The notes under the pieces are model-generated. The model did no database searches and was not told the DNA's origin. It worked only from the letters and a program-made list of their open reading frames with translations. The translations under genes were made by a program, and so were the position numbers. A stretch of 30,084 bases of DNA from Auxenochlorella pyrenoidosa (Eukaryota > Chlorophyta > Trebouxiophyceae > Chlorellales > Chlorellaceae). Below are positions 8,157-18,067 of this stretch, in pieces; position 1 is the stretch's first letter, and each line of letters opens with the position of its first letter. The stretch is from positions 1,703,865-1,733,948 of the forward strand of contig KQ482042.1 in NCBI GenBank assembly GCA_001430745.1, read 5' to 3'.

Positions 8157-10384
8157 TCAGGAGGCAGTGGGCGCGCCCAGGAAGCGCTCATATGCGTCGT
8201 ACAGCCGCGGTGGCCAGCGCGTGTTCTGCCGCACAAACCGCACGTCCCCCCAGCTGCGGTCCTGCTGCAGCGCCCGCACCAGCTGCTCCTCTGCGCGCGC
8301 GCCCTCGCCCTGCGCGCCGGCACGGCAGTGGTTGGGGGGTGGGAGTGCGCAGCGCGTAGGGGCCCAGGCGGGCGGCAGCCTGCATGCCTGAGCATCCATC
8401 ACTGCCCCTGTCCAGCAATGTGCTGCTGGTGCTTCCCACAAGTGGGGGCAGGCGGGGAGGCGGCTGCGGCTCACCCGCGCCCACTCCACCGCCGCCAGCG
8501 CCGCATGCGCCTCTGCGTAGTTGCCATTCTTCCGCACGATGCCCTGCAGCGCACACACCGGGCGGACAATGGCGGCCAGGGCAGGACCGTATCCCCGCCA
8601 AGTCGACACAATGCGCTCAGCGAGGGTGGTCGCATGGCAAGCTGCCAGCACGCCAAGCCCGCCTGCTGTCCTCTGCGTGCTCTTCACCCGTCCTGCGCCA
8701 CACCTGCATCATGCGTGCCGCCGCTGTCTCGTCCTCATTCTGGAAGAGGAGCGCTGCATGCCGCAGGCGGTAGCCTGCAGGGGGTTTGAGCAACAGAGAA
8801 GTGGGCAGGAAAGGCTCTAGGGCAGGACACACGACAGCTGCACTGAGTTGTTGGGCGCTCACACGCAGTATGCCACCGCCAACTGGGCGAGAGGAGCGCG
8901 GCTGCGGAGCATCCAGGCACGCTGTCCCTGGCATGCTGACTCGGTGTGCGCCGGCTCTCATGCCCGCGGTGGCATGCCCACCCGGCAGGCCCGGCGCCAG
9001 GTCGGCGGCCGTGGAGAAGTCGGTGAGGGCGTCGCCCCACTGCTCCAGCCGCATGCGGATGTTGCCACGGTCAAACCAGGCGGCGAATTCCTTGGAGTCG
9101 CGCTCGATGGCGGCGTCGCAGTCAGCCAGGGCGGAGCGCCAGAGGGCCTGCGCGGCGGGGGAGTCGCCCCGCGCTGCCGCCGCCACGCCCAGCGACTCCT
9201 TCGCAATGGCGCGGTTCAGGTACGGCACGGGCGCCTGCGAAGGAGGGGCGCACAGCAGCAGTGCTTCAGGAACGGGAGGGCAGAGGCCTGGCGCAGGATC
9301 GATGGCAGCTTAGGTGCCAGCCAAAGAGATGCGGTACAGCGAGCTGCTGATCCCCATGCACCAGCCAGTCGGCAGGTCTCAGACTGCCAGGTGAGGACGT
9401 TGCCCTCCCCGGAGCGCTCCCTAGAGGTTCGAACCGCGCAGCCTGCCTCCGTCAGGTGAGCCAGCGAGCACCTGCTCCAGGCGCGGCCGCCCAGCCCACC
9501 TCTGGCGCCAGCTGCACCGCCTTGCTGTAGTCCTCCACTGCCAGCTCGGGCCGGCCCTGCTGCTGGTGCACATTCCCCAGGTTGCTGCGCGGGTGGGAGC
9601 GAGCAGAGCAAGGCGTGGTGCAGGAGCAGCAAACGACAGCCCTGCTGACGGGGCAGGCGGCAGGCGTGGCTGGCACGCGAGGCGCTTTCGACAGCCAGGC
9701 AGGGCGGAGGACGCTGGCTGTGCTGCTTGTGCGGGTGGGGGCCATGCTGCCTGTCGGAACCAACTCCGCCAAGGGAAAGGCCTGCCAGGCCCAGCAGGCC
9801 CAGCAGGGCCGCCGAGCGGGCCCACCACTCGTGCCCCTGTCTGTGTTCACCCCACCTGTAGGCGGAGGCGCTGCCCGGGTCCTCCACCAGGTAGATCTGG
9901 AAGAACCGCTCCGCCTCCCCCAGCCGCCCCTCCGTCGCCGCCCGCAGCCCTGCAGCCTTGCGGGGCCCGAGGGGCTGGAGTCGGCGACCCGGGAGCAGGC
10001 GGTTCGCAGGCGGCTCGGGCTGTACATGCCGTATGCAGCGATTCAAACCATGGAGTTGGGACGCGCAAGAAAGCACTCGAGGGGTGCCAGCACTCGCGGC
10101 GACTGGTGTGCGGCCACCAAGCCGCTGCGCCTCCTGTGAGGCATTCTGCAGCATGCTGGAGACTTGGCCAGCGCCTCACCAGCTTGCATGGTGGGGGAAT
10201 CCACATCCTCCAACCGGACGTTGTAGGCATGCGCTGCCGGAGCAGGGGCTGCAAGGAGCAGTGCAGCGGCCAGCAACCCTGCGGCAGGCGGCAAGCCTCG
10301 CAGCAGCGGCAGCGGCTCGTGCTGCCGCTCAGCTCTGCAGCGATGCTGCCGCGCTGTATGCGCTGAAGGCGTCCGTCGCCCCAT
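8157..10384 (-). CDS. Chloroplast thylakoid-lumen TPR protein
   Basis: Seven exons join in phase on the minus strand: 10384-10180, 9949-9856, 9584-9500, 9234-8982, 8774-8704, 8543-8475 and 8309-8157. They give 309 residues. Residues 1-30 are basic and Ser/Arg-rich like a transit peptide. A hydrophobic stretch at about 32-50 follows and ends in Ala-His-Ala (51-53), like a lumen-type cleavage site. The mature start YNVRLEDVDSP and the next segment LRAATEGRLGEAERFF resemble Arabidopsis lumenal TPR proteins (the AT2G37400/AT5G02590 group, from memory). TPR-like helices follow: NLGNVHQQQGRPELAVEDYS, then PYLNRAIAKESLG, then WFDRGNIRMRLEQWGDALTD. The C-terminal region, YRLRHAALLFQ to LYDAYERFLG, is conserved-looking and non-TPR. 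The partner is unknown; a scaffold role in the lumen is inferred. Upstream in-frame ATGs at 10477 and 10459 are alternative starts. Confidence 0.85.
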
Positions 10385-11491
10385 GCTGCTGATCGAGGCA
10401 GCAGCTGCGAAAGGCTGTCTGTGGCACGCCGAAGTGGAGAAAGCTCCAGGGCCTGCCATCGCTGTCGCCAAGACCATGAACGGGCGTGTCGAAGTTGTGT
10501 TGACAAAATGCAAGACACCGATCGAGAATTCCGCCCTGCTGGGAGCTCGAGGAGGCGTGTCAGGGTTTTGAGCTTGGGCAGAGGAAGCCAGAGCAAGTGA
10601 AGTTTGCTCGATTCTGTTAAGGGAGAGCCACGCAAGTGAAGGCACCACTGCATGTGATGCAGATGGCCATGATGCAGCACGCTGAGGAGGGTCGCACGGT
10701 GCTGCACCACCACCGCAGCCCAGAATTGGCTTCCTCTTGGCAGTGGCAACTGCTACATTCAAGCTTGTTGGAATCACTGCGAATGGGACACATCCCTGAT
10801 TTGGGATGTTTGTGACGACAGCAATCTCAGCCTCTCAACCGACCACGCTTCGATTTCTAGTTGCACCACATTTGCATCCTGGGATGCATGCGCTTGCCAC
10901 CAGGGCTGCCGGGGTGTCTGTTCCCCATGAATCGAAGCATCCCAGTACCATGAGAGTCACCGTGAGTCAGCCTGATTTCAAGCTGCACCTGCATGGGGTG
11001 TGGGTGTGGCATGGGGCGGGCGGGAGCACAGCGGGCGGGATGGTGGGAGGAGGCCAGGCTCTCGGAGGAGAACAGCGACAGTGCACTTCACTTCACGTTT
11101 CCCACCAGCACATCACCCGTGTGTCGGCGAAAGCTCAAGTAGTTGCTACAAGGCCTACAAGCGCTGCCTCCGACGCCTTCCTGCTGAAGGCGTCCTGGAC
11201 ATCCTGTGCCAGTGATCGAAGGGCGGGCCATCATCTGCTGACTATCGGCAGCCAGTGATCGGTGCGAACAAGAAGACTCAAGTGCCGGCCACGCTCCGTG
11301 AGCTTGTTGCAAGGTTTACACGACGGATGGTAGAATTGGAATTCTGGTGCAGCCCCAGCAAGCGGCCTGGCAGCCTGCCGCTGCTGGGCAGCACTCAGAG
11401 TCACTGCCGCCCGCCACTAGCTCGTGCCCGACTGAGCTTTCCTGCCCTTGCTCTGGCTGTATGCAGGTGTCAAGCCCACAGCAGGCCAGCC
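10385..11491. other. Divergent intergenic region between the TPR and UBX genes
   Basis: About 1.1 kb between two genes that point away from each other. It should hold both promoters and untranslated exons. Short open frames on both strands have no recognisable protein features. A good donor-like GTGAGT at 10961 could mark a 5' untranslated intron of the UBX gene, but this is a guess. Confidence 0.4.
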
Positions 11492-13967
11492 ATGGAGGAC
11501 GACAAGGTGGCCCAGTTTGTGGGTATCACTGCAGCCTCGGCCTCTACCGCCGCCTTCTACCTCGACAGCTGCGGCGGCTCGGTGGAGGCAGCTGTGCAGG
11601 CCTTTTACGATGCAGGGGGTGCTGAGGCACCTGCAGGCGGAGCACCTGCGACTTCAACGGCCCCAGCAAGCGCGCCGGCAGGCTCGTCGCTGCTGGCTGA
11701 GGCCGCGGCGGCGCGTGCCGCACGCGCTGCTGGTGCCAGCGGCACTGCCCCGGGCGGCAGTGGCGGCGCAGGGCCCAGCGGCAGTCGCGAGCGCGGCGGC
11801 AGAGCTGCGCCCGGCAATGTGCGCGGGCTGGGCGACATTGGCGACGAGGAGGAGGAGGAGGATGACGAGTACAACGAGCTGTATGTGGGCGGCGACAAGA
11901 GGTGTGGCACGCAGTTCATTTTGCTTCTGGTCTTCCTTGTCAGTGAGTGAGGTCGGGAGGCGCTCACTTGACCTGCCTGCCTTGTTTCATCGCAACCATG
12001 AGGAAGCAAGTAGGTGCTGGGACCTGCTTTCTTGTCCGCTTATCCACCGCGAACGCGAATGCCTGCTGCGTGCGCTGCCGGACTGCATGGAACTTGTGGG
12101 GACATGGCCCTGCCTGGCAGTCTGCCACCTGGGCCATATAGTGCCAATTAGCACCTGACCCATTGCATGCGACATGCTGGGAGCGATTTCTGCATCACCC
12201 ATGCACAGCAGCTCGATGCGCGCATGTCACCACCGGCAGCAGGCGCCCCTTGGTGACCCTGATTCCATTGCGTGGTGCCACGGCAGGCACCGACGCCTCT
12301 GTTGTTGTTCCCGCACCCACCCCCCACTGCTCCAGCGGCCAGGTGGTGCGGGGCGCGCCAAAGGACAAGGACAAGCGGCGCGCGCCCGGCGGGGTGGAGG
12401 ACATTTTCGAGGGGGCGCGCGCCGCGGGCGCCGAGCAGGGCTCGTACGAGGACATGCTGGAGGAGGACGAGGGCGGCCAGCGCTTCCGGGCGTTCAGCGG
12501 CGCGGCACGCACGCTGGCGGGTGCGCTGGGCTGGCAGGGCGTGGCATCTCGCCAGCTGGTGGCTATGGTGCAGGGATTTTGGGTGGCACGAGCGAGAGAG
12601 CATCATCAGAGCAGCAGGGCAGCTGCTGTCGCAATGGAGCAGTGCCGTGCTCTGCATGAAGTGCACTGCAGCTGAGCCTGTTGTTGCCCTCGGGGTGTGC
12701 AGGCGGCGAGGCGGTTCCACCGCAGCAGGCGCAGGGGCAGGCCCGGCCGGAGCGCCGCGCCATCAAGATTGTGTTTTACGCGAATGGAGTCTTCACGGGT
12801 GAGATGCTGTCAAGGAAGGCGCTCTTCCAGGCAACAAGCCTTGTGACGGCAGGCGGACCGCCAGGAGTGGGGGTTCACCCTGCGTGATGTGCGGTGCTAT
12901 GCGCGACTGCGGCCACGCCGCTTCTGCTGCGATGCACTGCGCATCGGGCAGCTCGCCTGTGCTTGGCCGGCCTCTTGTTGAGCTCTGCCGTGCGGCACGG
13001 GCGTTGTCCTTTGCTTTCGCGGCTCGACCTCCCCACCACGACCCCCCTGTGCCCACCCTGGCAGTGGACGACGGCGAGCCTCGGCACATGAACGACCCCG
13101 CCAACCTGCCCTTCATGGAGGCCATCATGCGGGGTCAGCTGCCCGCTGAGCTGGACCCCGGGGACCCCAACGTCCAGGTGGGCTGCCGCCCAGGGCCCGG
13201 CTCGCCCGCCTGCCGCTGGCAGCGCCGGGCTCTGGTGTGCAAGGAATGGGGTGCTCGCTGAGCTGGAGGCTCTGCAGACCTGCGCCCTGGGCGCACACAC
13301 GCACCATCCCTAGCCCCCCCCCCCCCCCCCCCGCGCGCAGGTGAACGTGAACCTGCTGCGCAAGGACGAGGACTACACCCCACCCGCCCAGCCCAAGGTC
13401 AAGGCCTTCACCGGCACCGCCTTCAAGCTGTCGGGCGACGCCGGGGCCGGCCCCAGCGGCGGCGACGGCGCGGGCGGCCCGCCGCCCAGCTTTGCCGCCA
13501 CGCCCGGCGCGGTGACCTGGGGGGGCGCCGACCACAGCCAGCCGGTGACCTCCATCCAGCTGCGCCTGGCCGACGGCTCGCGGCTGCGCGCAGAGTTCAA
13601 CCTGCACCACACCGTGGCCGACATCCGCAGGTGGGGCGGGGCGGGGTGGGTGGGGCATGTGATGAGCCATTGGGGGAGGCTAGGCAGGGCTGGACGAGCC
13701 CACCACCCACCTTTGAAACCCCAGCGGCGGCGGCGGCCAGGCTGGTAGCTTGGTGGGTCAAGAGTCGCCCCTCCACCCCACCGGCCCCACCACACCCCAT
13801 CTCCCCCCCCTCACCTTCTCCTGCCTGGCAGGTTCATCCAGGCCTCGCGGCCCGACATGGCAGGCAGCTATCGCCTGGCCACCGCTTTCCCCCCCAAGCA
13901 GCTGGATGATGACAGCCTCACAATCGAGGCTGCGGGGCTGGCCAACAGCGTCATCATCCAGAAGTGA
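11492..13967 (+). CDS. p47/PUX-type UBA-SEP-UBX adaptor of Cdc48/p97
   Basis: Six exons join in phase: 11492-11901, 12336-12520, 12703-12798, 13065-13177, 13341-13630 and 13832-13967. They give 409 residues, close to p47/NSFL1C. Residues 1-45 form a UBA domain ([20 protein letters not shown] and following), which binds ubiquitin. An Ala/Gly-rich linker and an acidic stretch (EEEEEDDEY) follow. SGQVVRGAP, then [13 protein letters not shown], matches the conserved p47 linker. The SEP domain runs from [12 protein letters not shown] through [14 protein letters not shown] to [12 protein letters not shown]. The UBX domain starts at [13 protein letters not shown], contains the Phe-Pro of the p97-contacting loop in TAFPPKQL, and ends in VIIQK. 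The protein is expected to recruit Cdc48 to ubiquitinated or membrane targets. The intron before exon 5 carries a run of 19 C. Confidence 0.93.
13314..13332 (+). repeat. C19 homopolymer in an intron of the UBX gene
   Basis: Nineteen consecutive C bases lie eight bases before the acceptor of exon 5 at 13341. They act as an all-cytosine polypyrimidine tract. The length is likely to vary and to be error-prone in sequencing. Confidence 0.9.
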
Positions 13968-14276
13968 AGCCGACTGGGTAGCATGAGGCAGCCCCTCGAC
14001 AGCGCTGCAGAGCTGCCGCCCAAGGCTGCAAGGCCGTCTCCATGGACAGCAGCAGAACGGCAGGACCCACCCTTGCGCTCATGGCTAGCAACAGATCGGC
14101 TCTTGGGTGATCAGCTGCTGAAGCAAAAATGACTTTTTGCAATTGCATAGCGTTTGCGATGAATGCTGCGCTGATCGGCATGAAAACAGTGCCACCTCTA
14201 TGCACAGGAGGCACGCTGCTGCTGTGCAGTGCCACCGCCCAATAGGCTGGGCTGTGGCAAACATGCATGGTCACGC

Positions 14277-14281
14277 TGTAA
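14277..14281 (+). terminator. TGTAA polyadenylation signal of the UBX gene
   Basis: A TGTAA pentamer lies about 310 bases after the stop at 13965-13967 and only about 70 bases before the start of the next gene. If used, the two transcription units nearly touch. Confidence 0.4.
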
Positions 14282-14351
14282 CTTCTGCTTCTTCTTCTGG
14301 TCCGAGTCGACACTGCCGGAGCTCTAGGCGGTGCATTTCGAGCACCGCGAC

Positions 14352-17190
14352 ATGGCTGCAGCGGCGTGCTCGTTTGCTGTGGCTGCGGCCCTGCCTCCTG
14401 CGAAGCGGCAGCGGCGTTCGGGAGGTCTCTGCCGTGCGCTGGCGCAACAGACCACGTCTGCAGACGTTGTCGTCGTCGGGGCGGGAGCGGCCGGCCTGGC
14501 GGCAGCACACTTTGCCGCAGTGTCGGGGGCGCGGGTGCGGGTGCTGGAAAAGATGGACGAGGCGGGGAAGAAGATCTGCATCTCTGGCGGCACGCGCTGC
14601 AACGTGCTGCCAGCCGAAGTGGACCTGCAGGTGCGGCAGCTGGGCTGCTGGAGGGTGCCAGCAGGGTCCGCAGCTGCCGCTCCGCCGCTAGATGTGCGGG
14701 GGGCTTGTTTGCTGGTAGTGTTGCCGTTGCCTTGCTGCTAATGCTGTGCCGATCTTTCCGTAGTTGTTAGGCGTGTTAAGGCTAATCTGCAAGGCTGGCC
14801 GCGCTGCTGCCTCCTGTGTGCCACGTAATGCCCCATGTTGCCATGGCGGCGCAGACGGCAGGCCGCAGCTCACCAACTTTTGTTTACATGGATGCTTCTT
14901 GTGCCCGACTCTCTTGCTCCACAAGTGCAGCGCGACTTCTTCACAGAGTCCAGCCAGTCTGCACTGCGAGCCATTTTCAGGCAAGGGCGAGGGCGGGCAG
15001 GGCAGCGGAGTGCGTTGCGTGCATTGCCTTGCTGCCGAGCCATGCCCCGCCCCTCCAGTCTGATTGTCCACATCCCAGACCATCAGTCAGGTTGGCCCAT
15101 TGCCCTGCCCAGCTGCGGATTGCTGCTGCTACACTGTCGCGTGCCCCCCTCCTCCCCCCCCCCCCCTCCTGCAGCACCTGGTCCCTGGACGACTGTCAGT
15201 ACTGGCTGTCCGACCGGCACCAGGTGCGGCCAGCCCCCCGGCCGGCCCATCCCCTACACGCTCCGGCAGGAAGCATCCTTCCCTGGTTCTATGCCCAGCT
15301 GCAGCCCCGCTTCTGCAGCCACCGGCGCTTCCGCCCTGGCCCAGCCGATATGCCTGCCTGCCCTTCTTTGGGCCCCTCACCCTGCCCCCAGGTGGGCATC
15401 CCCCTGGAGCTGGAGGCGGCCACGAAAAAGTACTTTCCCGCCTCCAACAGCGGCGCCGAGGTGCGGGACAAGCTGGTGGCGTCCTGCCAGCGGTACGGCG
15501 TGCGCTTCCAGCACGGCGCCGCCCTGCAGGACCTGGCCGCCCTGCCGGGCGGCGGGTGGCGGGTGCAGCTCGCCAGCGGCGCCGCTGTGGAGGCCCAGCG
15601 CGTTGTGCTCGCCACCGGCGGCCTCAGCTACCCAAAGCTTGGCACCACGGGCGACGGCTTCAGCGTGCTGCGCCGGCACGGCCACGCGCTGCACGAGCCA
15701 TACGCCGCGCTGACGCCGCTGCTGGGGGAGCACCCCGGCGGGCAGCAGCTGGCGGGCATCTCGCTGTACGATGCTGAGCTGGCGGCGGTGCCGGCTGCGG
15801 CCCCAGAGGGAGGCAGCGGCGGCAGCAAGCGCAAGCTGGGCAAGAAGGGTGCGCGGGCGCAGCGAACGGCCGTGCTCTTCACTCACCGCGGCTTCAGCGG
15901 GCCCGCCATTCTGGACCTCAGCCACCACGCGGTGCAGGCGCTGGACCGCGGGCAGACCCCGCCAGCGCTGCGCATGCAGTGGACGCCCGCGGGCGCCGCA
16001 GAGTGGGAGGGCCGGCTGCAGGTGCTGGGGGCGGGCAGGGCTGGCCGGGGACCCGCACACTATGTGCTGGGTCATTCGATGTGCCAGCGCCGCTGCACCA
16101 CTGAGGGGTGTGTGGGGAGGCGAGGCCGTGGTCTTCTTGAGCAAGTGCATTCAATTGGGTTGACCCGTGCGGCGCCTGCCATGCACCCGCGCTGTGCAGG
16201 GTGGCGGCCCCGCGCTGGCGGTGGGCGTTCTGCGGCGCGAGGGCGTGCCGCAGCGGCTTGCCGAGGCGCTGTGCCTGGAGGCGGGCGTGCCGCTGGACAG
16301 GTGCGGGCCTGCCTGCATGGTGTGGGGGGGGCTTGACCGGGTGCAAGTCGACTGTTTGTTCTGAGGCTGCCTGTTTTACTGCGCATTGGGGCAGAGACAC
16401 TGCCGAGGGCGATGCTGCCATGGAAGGAGCACATAGTGCTTGAGAGCCGGCTAGCTGGCACAGCCACCTAGACTGTCCGCCACACCCTCCATGCCAGCCG
16501 GTGGTCAGCGCCCGCCGCTCCCTGCGCCCGACTGCTATTTTTGCTTGTGGGGCCCTGCAGGAAGCTGTCGGAGCTGAAGCGCGGCGAGCGCGCGGCACTG
16601 GTGGCAGCCCTCACCCAGTACCTGCTGCATGTCACGGGGCACGAGGTGAGGCCAGCAAGGGCACAGGGTAGAGCTAGTGGGCCCGCAGGGTCAGATTTCC
16701 TCCCAGACCCCCCACACTCTGGGTTGCGCTCTTACGGCACCGCCAGAGTGTAGTGACCGCCCAGCCGCTCCCTGCCACCCTGCGTGCCGCCAGGGCTACC
16801 CCAAGGCTGAGGTGACGGGCGGCGGTGTGCCGCTGAACGAGCTCGACTGCTCCTCGCTGGAGAGCCGCCGCCTGCCTGGGGTGCACGTCTGCGGCGAGCT
16901 CTGCGACGTGTTTGGCCGGATCGGGGGTGAGGCGGCACGTGTGTGTGGGTGGGGGGTAGCCTGCAGGGGAGGGGTGGGGAGTAGACTGCAGGTGTGCGGG
17001 CGCGCAGCAGCACGTGCGCACTGCATGCTGTCGTGGTGCGACACGCACCCAAGCCCTCCCTGCGCCCTCGCCTGGCGCAGGCTTCAACTTCTACTTTGCC
17101 TTTGTCAGCGGCCGTCTGGCGGGCCTGGCGGCGGCAGAGGGCGCCGCGGCGGCGAGCAGCACGCGGCGAATGCCCGCGGTGGGCGCCTGA
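14352..17190 (+). CDS. BaiN/HI0933-like FAD-dependent oxidoreductase, probably plastid-targeted
   Basis: Eight exons join in phase: 14352-14630, 14931-14980, 15175-15223, 15392-16021, 16200-16300, 16561-16645, 16794-16926 and 17081-17190. They give 478 residues. The first 35 residues are Ala/Ser/Arg-rich like a transit peptide. The FAD-binding Rossmann motif VVVVGAGAAGLAAA follows, then KKICISGGTRCNV, the family's second signature. Other family blocks are YFPASNSGAEVRDKLV, ATGGLSYPKLGTTGDGF, VLFTHRGFSGPAILDLS, VTGGGVPLNELD and GGFNFYFAFVSGRLAG near the C-terminus. Bacterial relatives include YhiN and BaiN; plants have one homologue (AT5G39940, from memory). The substrate is not predictable from sequence. 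The intron after 14980 seems to have a GC donor (TTTTCAG|GCAAGG), because only that cut restores the conserved frame into STWSLDDCQYW. Confidence 0.92.
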
Positions 17191-18067
17191 GCGTGGCGCC
17201 CTTTTCCACGCTGTGCAGCCGTTACCTGTGTGAATTGTTGTTCTCCGGATTGGGAATCTTCATCAAATCATGTTGTCATCCGCATTTCAGAGTGTTTGTA
17301 TGCTTAGGCATGCCAAGGGAGCTCTAAGCAGGTGCCCTGCGGTGCTTGCCGCATGTGTGTGAGAGGCGGCTCAGATTGCAGCCAGTTCATGGCACTGCCC
17401 TTGCAAAGGGAGGATGGATTGCAACTGTGGGAACATTCAGATGACATCAGCAGCAGCAACAGCAGCGAGATCTTAAGATCACGAAAGCACGTTGGGCCCT
17501 ACTGCCCTGCTCACTGAAGAGGGCGCGTGCCCAGAGGTAGCACACTGGTCATGCTGCCAGCTAGCTGCAGCGCCCCCAGCAGCAGGCCTGCAAACAGTGG
17601 GCCTATCAAGTGCTGTCGGCTCTGGTGAACAGACAGCCGGGCCCCCATCCTACACAAGACGGACCTGAACTCAATGGGAGCCCAATTCGATTCCAGACCC
17701 TCCTGCAAGTTCCCCTTCCTGCGTTATCGGACACACATTCTGATGCTGCCACAGCTGACCGCTCTGGTCTGTACGGCGTTCTCCAAGGGCTGGCCTCGCA
17801 CAGTAGATCTGGAGCTCAAGCATCTGCATGTTTGCAAGAAGCATTCAGAGGGCACATGCGGACAGGATGGGCATGCATCAGATTCGCTGGGCGAGCACCG
17901 GCGTCACGACGGGCGGTGCAGCACAATTGGCCAGCCTGGCATGCATTCAACGGGAGGTGCCCTCAAACACTCGTGGCATAAGCATCTGCTGTCAACACGT
18001 CCCCTAGCGTCTGGCCGGTGCACAGTGAGCACATCGGACCCTGCTCGGCGCAGGTGTGCACCGCAGG
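17191..18067. other. Intergenic region between the oxidoreductase and SR genes
   Basis: No gene is supported. The stretch includes a CAG-rich patch near 17449-17466 and a 12-base perfect palindrome at 17469-17480. The right part should hold the promoter and 5' leader of the SR gene. I saw no clear TATA box. Confidence 0.4.

Noticed and set aside
9425..9434. GGTTCGAACC-like sequence resembling a tRNA T-loop
   Set aside because: The flanks do not pair as a T-stem and no D-arm, anticodon arm or acceptor stem is found nearby. It lies in an intron of the TPR gene.
10806..11258. 150-codon open frame between the TPR and UBX genes
   Set aside because: It has no family feature, contains donor-like sequences and lies in a divergent promoter region. 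It is more likely leader or untranscribed sequence.
15064..15380. Open frames continuing through the oxidoreductase intron region
   Set aside because: The conserved protein requires exons 15175-15223 and 15392 onward; the sequence between them encodes nothing like the family.
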